Positions 11,911 to 19,016 of a stretch of DNA of 32,099 nt are shown one piece after another; within the stretch, counting starts at the first letter, position 1, and the number at the start of each line of letters is the position of its first letter. The notes under the pieces were generated by a model, which was not told the origin of the DNA, made no database searches, and saw only the letters and a list, made by a program, of their open reading frames with translations. The stretch is from Thermoplasmata archaeon (GTDB taxonomy: Archaea > Thermoplasmatota > Thermoplasmata > Lutacidiplasmatales > UBA184). Location: NCBI GenBank assembly GCA_021823345.1, contig JAKAOF010000005.1, positions 4,206 to 36,304 of the forward strand, given 5' to 3'. Made by a program: the position numbers and the translations under genes.

Positions 11911-12555
11911 TCACACGGGGTGCTGCAGGGCCGCGTAGACCTCGCGGTTCGTGCGGGCCCAGTGCTTCGGGGTCGAGAACGGACGATGGACGTGGGCGCG
12001 GATCGGAGCGACCCGGCAGTTGATCCCGGCCTTGCGCATCGTGGCGCCGAACCAGAGGTCCTCGAGGAGGGCCCGGGGATTGAAGGTGTGTGCCTGGGCC
12101 ACCTTCCGACGGACGACGATGCAGGGCCCGATGCTCGCTGGCCACAAATGCAGGTGATTGATGCCGTTGATGAAGACCACCCCGAGCGCGGAGTAGAAGT
12201 CGTCCGTGTGGCACACGTAGCGCGGCACCCAGAACGACTCGGAAAAGGGCCGGTCCCGGAACCAGGTGAGGTCGCCCTCGATGAGCGTGTCATTGTCCAC
12301 GAACAGGATGACGTCCTCGGGGTCTCCGGGCGGCAAGGAACGGAATCCCTCGTTCTTGGCGTTGGAAAGACCTCGAATGGTGGAGATCGCCACATCCTGG
12401 GCGCCGGCGGCCCTCAAAGAATCCGCGGTGTCCTGGGCCCAGGGCAGCTCCGCCTCCCGGCTCGGGATCACCCCGAATATCTTGACCGGGCGCGGAGCGC
12501 GCGGGGTTCGAGCCCCGCCTTCCGTGCCGATCTCGAAGACATTCCAAGAGTTCAT
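11911..12555 (-). CDS. GT-A type (family 2-like) glycosyltransferase
   Basis: A 214-residue protein with a compact GT-A fold pattern: KIFGVIPSREAELPW as the first strand and loop, a RGLSNAKNEGF segment, then VILFVDNDTLIEGDLTW, where DND plays the part of the metal- and nucleotide-sugar-binding DXD motif. Near the end, ALLEDLWFGATMRKAGI resembles the ED(x)n acceptor-base region of family 2 enzymes. No membrane helix is seen. Length is at the short end for this fold. Donor and acceptor sugars are unknown, and no other sugar-pathway gene is adjacent. I chose ATG 12555; an in-frame TTG at 12645 lies about 25 bp from a TATATA element near 12665-12672, so the promoter could serve either start. Confidence 0.7.
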   Translation of the reverse strand: MNSWNVFEIGTEGGARTPRAPRPVKIFGVIPSREAELPWAQDTADSLRAAGAQDVAISTIRGLSNAKNEGFRSLPPGDPEDVILFVDNDTLIEGDLTWFRDRPFSESFWVPRYVCHTDDFYSALGVVFINGINHLHLWPASIGPCIVVRRKVAQAHTFNPRALLEDLWFGATMRKAGINCRVAPIRAHVHRPFSTPKHWARTNREVYAALQHPV

Positions 12556-12732
12556 CTCAGTTCCAAGCCTCCAAAGGTGAGAGAGTGGCCAGAGGGTCGC
12601 GGGCGGATGGCGCCGTCGGCGCTCGCCACTGTTCCATCGGCTCAATGAGGCGGATTATCCACCCGTATATATCTCTGCGGTAGAGTTCCGCGCTATGAAA
12701 GTAGTCGGGGACCGCAGGATCCGTAGGTTCCT

Positions 12733-12903
12733 CTACTCGTGCTCTTTGTAGGACACGAGATACAGGCCGCCCGCGGTGAGTGCGGTGATCGCTCCCACGA
12801 ACGGGAGCGGATTCAGACTGAAAAAGATCGCATCGGCGGCAAGCACACCGAGGGGAATACCGACCCCGATCGCTGCGGCCGCGATCTTGCCCTTGGCACT
12901 CAT
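12733..12903 (-). CDS. Small membrane protein, 56 residues, two transmembrane helices
   Basis: Starts MSAKGKIAAAAIG and ends LYLVSYKEHE. The first hydrophobic helix covers about residues 6-28 and the second about 33-50, with a short NPLP turn between them, so both ends probably face the cytoplasm. I do not recognise a family. It is supported as a real gene by a well-placed TATA box (TATTTTAA) about 28 bp upstream of the ATG, by the coherent two-helix layout and by the KEHE tail before the stop. It lies between the FtsZ-like gene and the glycosyltransferase gene on the same strand but has its own promoter. Confidence 0.6.
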   Translation of the reverse strand: MSAKGKIAAAAIGVGIPLGVLAADAIFFSLNPLPFVGAITALTAGGLYLVSYKEHE

Positions 12904-12927
12904 GCACAGACCGGCACATCTTTCCCC

Positions 12928-12935
12928 TTAAAATA
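12928..12935 (-). promoter_or_regulatory. TATA box of the 56-residue membrane protein gene
   Basis: The minus strand reads TATTTTAA, centred about 28 bp before the ATG in an otherwise GC-rich gap. This suggests a leaderless or nearly leaderless transcript starting downstream of the FtsZ-like gene. Confidence 0.55.
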
Positions 12936-13036
12936 CTTGAGGTGGGGTCGGGGAGGGGTTTTGGTACTCCGGGTGCGGAGGGGGTGGTTTCCCGGAGTAC
13001 CTTCATTCGGATGCATTCACTCAGCGATGGATCGTC

Positions 13037-13981
13037 TCACAGGGGCTCCTCAGGAGGGCGAGGGGAAACGGGTCCGGTCGGCGGGATCTTGGGACGGGCC
13101 TCGAGCGATTCGGAGGACTCGGCCTCGAAGAGCAGTTCGACCTCGTGGGGGGGCGGGGTCCCGGGCGGTGTCGCGGATGCCGGGGAAAGCCGGGCCGTCG
13201 CCATGTCCGACAACGATGGTTGCTCGAGGGGGAGGAAGTTCGACTGGGCCGCCGGGATCCGGGGGATGCCGACGGACGAGCCGATCACCTGGCCCTCGCG
13301 CAGCCAGCTCACCATCGTCTCGACGTTGCTGATCGAGATGTACTTCCGCACGTGCTCGGCGATCTCTCCCGCATAGAGGTTGGAGAGGCCCGAGATGCTG
13401 AGCTGGGGGTTGCTCCGGAAGGTCGTCTCGTTGTCGAGCACCACGATGTGGGCTCGTCCCTCCTCGTTGAGCTCGGTGAGACCATCCAGGAACCACAGGT
13501 TCCCCATGGTCTGGTCCGAGATCCTCCGCCGCTTCTCCTCCGCGGCGAAGGGAGCAATGAGGTAGAGCGTGAGGTGGGCCAGGTCGGGGCTCTGCGTGGC
13601 GAGGTCGATGAGCACCGGGAGGATCCCGGAGCCACTGCCTCCGCCGAGGCTGGCGACGATGGTCGTGCATGTGGCTCCCTGGAACAGGGAACTGAGTTCC
13701 TGTTGTGCGGCGAGCGCCCGCATGCTGCCATCGCGGACCGTGGTGTCACCGTCCGCTTCTTCGTCGCCGGGAAGTCCCTTGACGAAGAACTTCCGGTCGA
13801 ACAACTTCTCTTCGTAGACACGACGGTCGCAATTGACCGCCGCCGTCTCAAGGTACTGGATCTTGCGCCGCGCGATCTCGCGACCGACCCGGATACCGCC
13901 TCCTCCTACAGCGACCAGCAGGAAACGAACGTCCCTGCCGAGCGCCAACCGGCGACCCTCACTCTCTCCCTTCGTCCCCAT
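13037..13981 (-). CDS. FtsZ/tubulin-superfamily protein, divergent and lacking the C-terminal domain
   Basis: A 314-residue protein. Nucleotide-binding loops of the FtsZ/tubulin fold are visible: T1 (LLVAVGGGGIRVGREIA, residues 21-37), T2 (TAAVNCD, 46-52), the signature T4 loop as SLGGGSGSG (111-119, against GGGTGxG in FtsZ), T5 (LIAPFAAEE, 141-149) and AHIVVLDNET (177-186). The T7 catalytic loop, NVDFAD in FtsZ, aligns with NVETMV (219-224), so both aspartates are replaced. After about residue 240, where FtsZ has its C-terminal domain of about 100 residues, there is only a Pro/Ser/Glu-rich tail. It probably binds nucleotide but hydrolyses poorly, if at all. A strong ribosome binding site (GGGGAGG) lies upstream, inside the RHH gene, which it overlaps by 23 bp. 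Confidence 0.8.
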   Translation of the reverse strand: MGTKGESEGRRLALGRDVRFLLVAVGGGGIRVGREIARRKIQYLETAAVNCDRRVYEEKLFDRKFFVKGLPGDEEADGDTTVRDGSMRALAAQQELSSLFQGATCTTIVASLGGGSGSGILPVLIDLATQSPDLAHLTLYLIAPFAAEEKRRRISDQTMGNLWFLDGLTELNEEGRAHIVVLDNETTFRSNPQLSISGLSNLYAGEIAEHVRKYISISNVETMVSWLREGQVIGSSVGIPRIPAAQSNFLPLEQPSLSDMATARLSPASATPPGTPPPHEVELLFEAESSESLEARPKIPPTGPVSPRPPEEPL

Positions 13982-14441
13982 CGTAGATTCCTCCCCTCTT
14001 GGACGGACGTCGAACGCGATCCGGGGATCCATCCTCAGACAGCTCATTGTCGGGCTCCCCCAGCGTCACGGACCGCGTGACGACAGGGGCGTCCATGAGC
14101 CGCTTTTCTCCGACCTTCGCCATCTCGTCGACCCGGAGCGCAAGCATGCCGTAGCGGACGCACTGGGCGATCGCGTCCTCGATCCTTCCACCATGCACGC
14201 GTTGAGCGAACCTGCCAAGGAGTTCCGCTTCTTCTGGCGAAAGGTTGGCGACCGGGCCGGTCGCAGGCGCGGGTCGGCCGGACATCTCCCGAAGCTTGTC
14301 TTCAAGGAACTGCTGGATCGCGGTACGAACGAGCGCCGAGCGGTTCCGGAAGTCTCCCGCGAGCACATAGGAGTCCATTGCCTTGAGCTCCTGCGGGGAA
14401 CACCGCACCGCTAGTTTCTCTTCGCCCACTTTCTCATGCAT
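13959..14441 (-). CDS. Ribbon-helix-helix regulator coupled to the FtsZ-like gene (CdrS/CdrL-like)
   Basis: A 160-residue protein with an N-terminal ribbon-helix-helix DNA-binding domain. The strand EKLAVRCSPQELKAMDSYV is followed by the turn and helix NRSALVRTAIQQFLED (residues 33-48). The rest is a helical segment (residues 68-120) and a charged, probably disordered tail. Its end overlaps the FtsZ-like gene by 23 bp, so the two are one operon. In haloarchaea the RHH protein CdrS is encoded just upstream of ftsZ2 and regulates it; the organisation here is the same, although this protein is longer. Two identical boxes, each with a 9-bp palindrome, lie between the TATA box and the ATG, as expected for autoregulation. 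The start chosen is the first ATG after them. Confidence 0.78.
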   Translation of the reverse strand: MHEKVGEEKLAVRCSPQELKAMDSYVLAGDFRNRSALVRTAIQQFLEDKLREMSGRPAPATGPVANLSPEEAELLGRFAQRVHGGRIEDAIAQCVRYGMLALRVDEMAKVGEKRLMDAPVVTRSVTLGEPDNELSEDGSPDRVRRPSKRGGIYDGDEGRE

Positions 14442-14447
14442 TTTTCC

Positions 14448-14483
14448 TTTTGTCGGACAATACCATGTGGATTTTGTCGGACA
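14448..14483 (-). promoter_or_regulatory. Two direct repeats of a palindromic box, putative RHH operators
   Basis: The 12-mer TTTTGTCGGACA occurs exactly twice on the plus strand, at 14448-14459 and 14472-14483, with starts 24 bp apart. Each contains TGTCGGACA, a 9-bp palindrome with a central G/C. They lie between the predicted transcription start and the ATG of the RHH gene, an ideal place for a dimeric repressor. Binding by the RHH protein is inference. Confidence 0.6.
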
Positions 14484-14509
14484 CCCGAGAGGCATAACCG
14501 TGTTCGGAT

Positions 14510-14518
14510 TATTTAAAC
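14510..14518 (-). promoter_or_regulatory. TATA box of the RHH-FtsZ-like operon
   Basis: The minus strand reads GGTTTAAATAA over this site, a strong archaeal TATA-like element. It predicts initiation near 14488, giving a leader of about 46 nt that contains both palindromic boxes. Confidence 0.6.
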
Positions 14519-14548
14519 CATTCGCTCGACTGGAAGCGAAGGTGCCTT

Positions 14549-15418
14549 TCACCCGACCCGGGTGAGCCGTTCCGCGCCATCTTCGGTCAAGAGGAAGGTG
14601 GCCTCCGCTTGGGAGACGATCCCTCCTCCCACCTCGATAAAGACGGGATACGACTGGATAAATGGCTTCTTCCGGAAGGGCAGCCGGTGCAGCTCTCGGT
14701 CCTTCACCCATCGGAGACAGAACGGCAATGTTCGGAACTGGGAATAGAGGGCGTGCAGATCGCTCTCGCGCTCCCGGTCCGGCTCCTGGCGGAACCGCAT
14801 GATGTTGCCGAACGGACCGTTGTGGATCTCTCCGGCGCCATTCGTGGCGAAGGGCTCCACCGCCACGACCTCCCCGGTCTCGAGGTACGCCGGTTCGACG
14901 ACGGAGGAATTCGGGACGGATTTGCCGGCGTGCAGGCTGTACGGCTCCACCGTGTGGCCCATGAGGTTCGTGACCGGCTTGAAACCCCGGCGCTGGATGG
15001 CGCCTTCGATGACCGAAGTAACCTCGGTGGTGTCGAGACCCCCGTGAAGGACCCGTTCGGCGGAGTCCAAGGCGTCGCGGGAGGCCGCCAGCAGTGTGGA
15101 CCGCCGCGCACTTCCCACCTCTATGGTGGTCGCATTGTCGGAGATGCACCCCTCGAGGTGCGCCCCCACGTCCAGCTTCACGACCTCGCCCTCCTGGAAC
15201 CGGCGGTCGTAGTCCGGTGGCGGGGTGAAGTGGGCAGCTTCAACGTCCACGGAGATGTTCGCCGGGAACGAGGGAAGGCAACCTCCCCGACGTATCTCCG
15301 CTTCGACCTCTTCGGCCACGTCGAGCATCGAGGCCCCCGGTCGAACGAGGGAGGCTCCGAGCTGGAGCGCCTTCGCTCCCACCGCGCCCGCCGTTCTCCA
15401 CTTCTCGAGATGTTCCAT
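14549..15418 (-). CDS. map: Methionine aminopeptidase, type 2
   Basis: A 289-residue metalloprotease that removes the initiator methionine from new proteins in the cytoplasm. All five metal ligands of the pita-bread fold are found at the spacing of archaeal type 2 enzymes: Asp83 (KLDVGAH), Asp94 (SDNATT), His155 (GHTVEPY), Glu188 (VEPFAT) and Glu272 (QAEATF). The insert between His155 and Glu272 is the type 2 helical subdomain. The N-terminus EKWRTAGAVGAKAL is typical of archaeal family members; the open frame upstream of this ATG is not conserved-looking. It lies 92 bp after the Sua5/YrdC gene. Confidence 0.95.
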   Translation of the reverse strand: MEHLEKWRTAGAVGAKALQLGASLVRPGASMLDVAEEVEAEIRRGGCLPSFPANISVDVEAAHFTPPPDYDRRFQEGEVVKLDVGAHLEGCISDNATTIEVGSARRSTLLAASRDALDSAERVLHGGLDTTEVTSVIEGAIQRRGFKPVTNLMGHTVEPYSLHAGKSVPNSSVVEPAYLETGEVVAVEPFATNGAGEIHNGPFGNIMRFRQEPDRERESDLHALYSQFRTLPFCLRWVKDRELHRLPFRKKPFIQSYPVFIEVGGGIVSQAEATFLLTEDGAERLTRVG

Positions 15419-15510
15419 GAGGTTCAACCGTCCAGAGAGCGGCTTCCCTCTTATCCTTGGCTTGACCCAGATGGGACGAGCGGATCCGTCCGAGGAAGGG
15501 CCCCCCGAGC

Positions 15511-16086
15511 TCACCGTGAGATCACTCGAGGCCGGGCTCCCGACAGGTCGATGATCGTCGACGGGGTCCCCGACGGAGAGGGGGGCAGGTCCAGGTACAC
15601 GGCCACTCGGTCACCAAACACCTTGCGAATGGCGGGCATCGAGGTTCCGGCGGGAGCTCCGTGCCGGTTCGCCGAGGTGGAGGTGATGGGCCCGGCGCGA
15701 CGGGCAAGCTCCCGTGCACCCTCGTGCTGGGGGATCCGAACCCCGAGAAGACCTCGAGGAGAGATGAGCTCAAGTGCCAACGTTTCCCGGGCGTGCTGGC
15801 TCGCGGGCAGCAAGAGCGTGTAGGGCCCGGGAAGACGCTCCCGGACCGCCTGCCGGTCCTGGTCGCGTAGGACGACGAAGGGCTCGAGTTCCTCGGTCGA
15901 CGAAAAGAGGACGGAGACGGGGCTACCTTCGGGCCGGTCCTTCGCCTGGAACAGGGCCTTGACCGCGGAGGAAGAGTCGGCCCGCACGCCGAGCCCGAAG
16001 AGGGTGTCGGTCGGATAGGCGACGACCGCGTCGCCCCGGAGCGCGGCTACGGCGGCGGAGAAGAGTCGCTCAGTAGTACTCTTCAT
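15511..16086 (-). CDS. Threonylcarbamoyl-AMP synthase (Sua5/YrdC/YwlC family)
   Basis: A 191-residue YrdC-domain protein. The family makes threonylcarbamoyl-AMP from threonine, bicarbonate and ATP for the t6A37 modification of ANN-decoding tRNAs, which would include the tRNA-Lys in this window. The diagnostic motifs are AYPTDTLFGLG (residues 22-32), KALFQAKDRPEGSPVSVL (residues 43-60), LPGPYTLLLPAS, GLLGVRIPQH and the GPITSTSANRHGAPAGT segment. It is a YrdC domain alone, without the C-terminal Sua5 domain of longer archaeal versions. The ATG lies inside the end of ndk (17-bp overlap), so translation is probably coupled. Another YrdC-like paralog role cannot be excluded. Confidence 0.88.
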   Translation of the reverse strand: MKSTTERLFSAAVAALRGDAVVAYPTDTLFGLGVRADSSSAVKALFQAKDRPEGSPVSVLFSSTEELEPFVVLRDQDRQAVRERLPGPYTLLLPASQHARETLALELISPRGLLGVRIPQHEGARELARRAGPITSTSANRHGAPAGTSMPAIRKVFGDRVAVYLDLPPSPSGTPSTIIDLSGARPRVISR

Positions 16087-16558
16087 CGGTCCGGGAATAC
16101 TCGAGATAGTCCGCGTCCCGGAAATAGAGGGCAAGTTCGCGCTGGGCCGTGGGGACCGAATCCGAGGCGTGGACGACGTTCGGGGTGAGGGCGATGGCGA
16201 AATCCCCTCGGATGGTTCCCGGAGCGGCTTCCCAGGGCTTGGTCGCTCCGTTGAGGGAGCGGACGACCTGGACCGCGTTGCGGCCTTCGAGCGCGAGCAC
16301 GAGCACCGGGGAGGAGGTGATGAATCGTACGAGCTCCGGGAAGAACGGCTTGGCCTTGTGCTCCTCGTAGTGCTTCTCCGCGAGATCCCGGGAGATCAGC
16401 ATGAGGCGGGCGGCGACGACCTTGAGCCCCTTCTCCTCGTAGCGGGCCAATACCTTGCCGGCAAGCCCCCGTCGCATGCCATCTGGCTTGACCATGACGA
16501 AGGTGCGTTCGGCCCGTGCGGGATCCTTGGGGGCAGCGGGTGAGGGATGTTCCGGCAT
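16070..16558 (-). CDS. ndk: Nucleoside diphosphate kinase
   Basis: A 162-residue NDK, which transfers the gamma phosphate between nucleoside triphosphates and diphosphates through a phosphohistidine. The catalytic histidine is His130 in NVVHASDS. Other family blocks are TFVMVKPDGMRRGLAG (residues 19-34), the Kpn-loop region and ATKPWEAAPGTIRGDF. The enzyme has an N-terminal extension of about 16 residues (MPEHPSPAAPKDPARA) relative to typical NDKs of about 150 residues, and a longer C-terminus ending in EEYY. A TATA box centred 26 bp before the ATG indicates a leaderless transcript that begins the ndk-YrdC unit. Confidence 0.95.
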   Translation of the reverse strand: MPEHPSPAAPKDPARAERTFVMVKPDGMRRGLAGKVLARYEEKGLKVVAARLMLISRDLAEKHYEEHKAKPFFPELVRFITSSPVLVLALEGRNAVQVVRSLNGATKPWEAAPGTIRGDFAIALTPNVVHASDSVPTAQRELALYFRDADYLEYSRTDEEYY

Positions 16559-16580
16559 GGTGGGGGAGAGTGGCGGGGGG

Positions 16581-16586
16581 ATTTAA
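16581..16586 (-). promoter_or_regulatory. TATA box of ndk
   Basis: The minus strand reads CCTTAAATCC around this site, centred 26 bp upstream of the ndk ATG, so the mRNA is probably leaderless. Confidence 0.55.
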
Positions 16587-16778
16587 GGGGAAAGAAGCCG
16601 CGTCGATCACGGACCATACTGTGGGCAGTTCTTCCTCGATGAGCCGACCAGAACAGTAGCGACCGACAAGAAGCAGCGAACCGTCGAGACGTTCCACGCG
16701 AGGTCTCCAAACGAGTTCTGCCCGATCCCCTACGGCAGATCGTGACCGACGGGCGAATAGGGTGCGGGGCCATGAACA

Positions 16779-18089
16779 TCATTCGTTCAGGGGTGGACCG
16801 TTCGATGCTTCGACAGGTGCGCTGACGTGTTGCCCCGTCCGCACGCGAGGGTCGAGATAGGCGTGTCCCACATCGATGACGAGGTGGACGAAGACCGCCA
16901 TGAAGGAGAGGATCAATAGCGAGCCTAGGAGCGTGCCAGGGTCCGAGTATCCGAGCAAGGCATACGAGAAGAGCTGGCCGATCCCATACTGCTCGAAGGT
17001 GGTCTCCACAATCATGATGCCCCCGAAGAAGAATGAGAAGGTCCATCCCAATGCGGCGATCGTGGCCGTCAAGGACACGCGGCCCACATGCCGATTGGCC
17101 ACCATCCTCTCCGTCAATCCCTTGGCTCGTGCGGTTCGAACGAAATCCACTCCCATCACGTCCAACGTCCCATTACGGACCAAACGCAGAACGATCTCGA
17201 CCAGGCCGAAGGCGAGAATCAGCGCCGACAGGAGAACGCGCATGAATCCCTCGGCGAGGATGTACCAGAAGTAACCGGAGTCCCCGGCGGGCCCCGGATG
17301 GCTTGCGGCATACAGCAAGGCATCCAAAAGAGGAAGGTGAGTGGGGGAAGTCACGCCCGACGCATTAGCGAAGGGCAAGGCACGGGCAGAGGGGGCAAGG
17401 CAGACGGCCCCAGGCAGCTGGGTCTCGCCCGGGGGCCAGCTTCCGACAACCGAGTCGATATTGGCCGTCCCGGCACAACTCAGGACCGTGCTGCTTTGGA
17501 ATGCCACGAAGAGCAGGAAAAACGCGAATATCGCGAACCAGTACCCCGGAATGGCGTAGCCGGAGAAAAAGAACATCCGAAGACCTCGGTCCCTCGAGCG
17601 CGGGCGCTGACCCAAGGTGCGGGACACGAGGGGCACGGCCAACAAAACGATGATCAGAATGGAAAGAACGACCAGCTGGAGGGTATATGGAAACCAAGCC
17701 GAGACCAGATACCACACCGGGCAGCTGCCATTGTTTGCGATATCGCACTTTTCCAGGAGCGGAGCAAAGTTGGATAGGTCATCGCCGCAGATGATCCCGC
17801 TGATACAACTGCCAATAGTCACGTAGCCCCAGTTGAAGGTGAAGATGTTGGCGACGTAGCTCGCATACTGAACGTAGATGGGCTGGTCCAACCCGCACGC
17901 TTGCACTTCGGCTTGGTAGTGGCTCTGGTCGCAAGGGTTCTTGAAGGTGCAGGGGTAGCAATAGTCGATCCTCTCCTGCACAGGGAGTGTCTGAAGGACT
18001 ATGAAGGTCACAGTAACTATTCCCAAAAGAACTGGAATCAGGAGGATCAGCCTACGGACGAAGTACGTCCAAAGCCTCACACCTAGCAT
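16779..18089 (-). CDS. ABC transporter permease, DppB/OppB type, orphan
   Basis: A 436-residue inner-membrane permease of the binding-protein-dependent peptide/nickel uptake family. It starts with FVRRLILLIPVLLGIVTVTF, typical of DppB, and has the cytoplasmic EAA-type loop in VRTARAKGLTERMVANRHVGR. There are about six transmembrane helices, with the C-terminal one near ILSFMAVFVHLVIDVGHAYLDPRV. The loop between the first two helices is unusually long and holds eight cysteines (44, 47, 53, 65, 95, 101, 115, 123), suggesting disulfides outside the cell. No DppC partner, ATPase or binding protein lies nearby, which is unusual. The next 220 bp downstream hold no recognisable remnant. A TATA box sits about 20 bp upstream of the ATG. 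Confidence 0.85.
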   Translation of the reverse strand: MLGVRLWTYFVRRLILLIPVLLGIVTVTFIVLQTLPVQERIDYCYPCTFKNPCDQSHYQAEVQACGLDQPIYVQYASYVANIFTFNWGYVTIGSCISGIICGDDLSNFAPLLEKCDIANNGSCPVWYLVSAWFPYTLQLVVLSILIIVLLAVPLVSRTLGQRPRSRDRGLRMFFFSGYAIPGYWFAIFAFFLLFVAFQSSTVLSCAGTANIDSVVGSWPPGETQLPGAVCLAPSARALPFANASGVTSPTHLPLLDALLYAASHPGPAGDSGYFWYILAEGFMRVLLSALILAFGLVEIVLRLVRNGTLDVMGVDFVRTARAKGLTERMVANRHVGRVSLTATIAALGWTFSFFFGGIMIVETTFEQYGIGQLFSYALLGYSDPGTLLGSLLILSFMAVFVHLVIDVGHAYLDPRVRTGQHVSAPVEASNGPPLNE

Positions 18090-18104
18090 AAATGGGGCCG
18101 CGAG

Positions 18105-18113
18105 TATTTAACC
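18105..18113 (-). promoter_or_regulatory. TATA box of the permease gene
   Basis: The minus strand reads GGTTAAATA ending 16 bp before the ATG, the same motif seen upstream of alba and the acidic-tailed membrane protein gene. It predicts a very short leader or a leaderless mRNA. Confidence 0.5.
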
Positions 18114-18366
18114 TAAAATCAAGTGCAGAGTCCGTGTCACTTGGACCATCATTTCGTAGCATCGAGACTAAACCAATGGTGGATCCCGTCGACTCGGAGC
18201 TGCTCAGTGCGGGTGGCGCCCCCACTCGAGCTCTTGGACGCATGTCGGGAGGGTCTGGAAACCCCACGTCGCTCCAACGTCCTTCGCTGGCACCGAGGGT
18301 TCGCTCTTCCTGGGAAGATCCTCGTCGGCCACCCCCCCGTTCGTCGCTTTAGAGTCCCGCTCCTCC
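18114..18366. other. Divergent intergenic region between permease and peroxiredoxin genes
   Basis: About 250 bp without a supportable gene. It contains an inverted repeat AAGTG/CACTT at 18121-18142, separated by 12 bp and located just upstream of the permease TATA box, which could be an operator. I see no tRNA or other structured RNA signature. Confidence 0.4.
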
Positions 18367-18373
18367 TTATATT
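18367..18373 (+). promoter_or_regulatory. TATA box of the peroxiredoxin gene
   Basis: TTATATT, centred about 36 bp before the ATG at 18406. It predicts a transcript with a leader of about 10 nt. Confidence 0.45.
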
Positions 18374-18405
18374 GCCCTCCCACTTTGAGGGGCCAGGTGC
18401 GTCCC

Positions 18406-19008
18406 ATGATATCGAAAAAACTCCCGGAGTACACTCTCGAGCTCTACGACCCGAAGACCGAATCGAGCAAGAAGATCAACCTGCCCAAGGACATTGCGGG
18501 CCACTTCACCCTGCTGTTCTTCTACCCGGCGGACTTTACCTTCGTCTGCCCCACGGAACTCGCGGACCTCCACAAGCGGAGCGCGGAGTTCGAGAAGCTG
18601 GACCTCAAGGTGATCGTCGCGAGCACGGACACCGTGTTCACCCACAAGGCGTGGATCGAGACGGAAGAGCTCCTGCACGGGTTCGACTACCCGATGATCG
18701 CGGACCACAACGGGAGCTTCTCCCGGGCACTCGGCATCTACAACGAAGAGACCGGGGTCGCCCGCCGGGGCTCCTTCATCATCGACCCGGACGGGATCGT
18801 CCGGGCGACCTACCACGTCGAGTCCAACATTGGCCGCAGCGCCGGGGAGATCCTACGCCTCGCGAAGGCCCTCAAGTTCGTCCGGGAGAACCCGGGCGCC
18901 GCCTGCCCCGCTAGCTGGGACGAAGGTCGGGCCACCCTTGCCCCCGGTCTCAAGATCGTGGGCCACGTGGGAGCCGAACTCCAAAAGGCCGAGAAGGCCA
19001 AGAGCTGA
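18406..19008 (+). CDS. Peroxiredoxin, AhpC/2-Cys type
   Basis: A 200-residue thiol peroxidase that reduces hydrogen peroxide and organic peroxides in the cytoplasm. The peroxidatic Cys48 is in DFTFVCPTEL and the preceding FFYPAD block is conserved. A resolving cysteine, Cys167, is in GAACPASWDEG, the arrangement of typical AhpC-like 2-Cys enzymes. RRGSFIIDPDGIVRATYHVES is the usual central core, and IGRSAGEILRLAKALKF follows. The reductase (AhpF or thioredoxin reductase) is not in the window. An upstream TTG at 18385 is in frame, but the ATG at 18406 gives the normal family N-terminus. Confidence 0.93.
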   Translation: MISKKLPEYTLELYDPKTESSKKINLPKDIAGHFTLLFFYPADFTFVCPTELADLHKRSAEFEKLDLKVIVASTDTVFTHKAWIETEELLHGFDYPMIADHNGSFSRALGIYNEETGVARRGSFIIDPDGIVRATYHVESNIGRSAGEILRLAKALKFVRENPGAACPASWDEGRATLAPGLKIVGHVGAELQKAEKAKS

Positions 19009-19016
19009 ACCGGCCG

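Noticed and set aside
14442-15149. N-terminal extension of the RHH protein through the upstream map region
   Set aside because: The extended frame crosses the TATA box and the palindromic boxes and is antisense-like, Arg/Gly/His-rich sequence; the ATG at 14441 gives a clean RHH start.
16559-16778. Possible remnant of a DppC-type second permease after the DppB-like gene
   Set aside because: No frame in this stretch reads as a membrane protein or carries an EAA-type loop; only the ndk promoter is supported.
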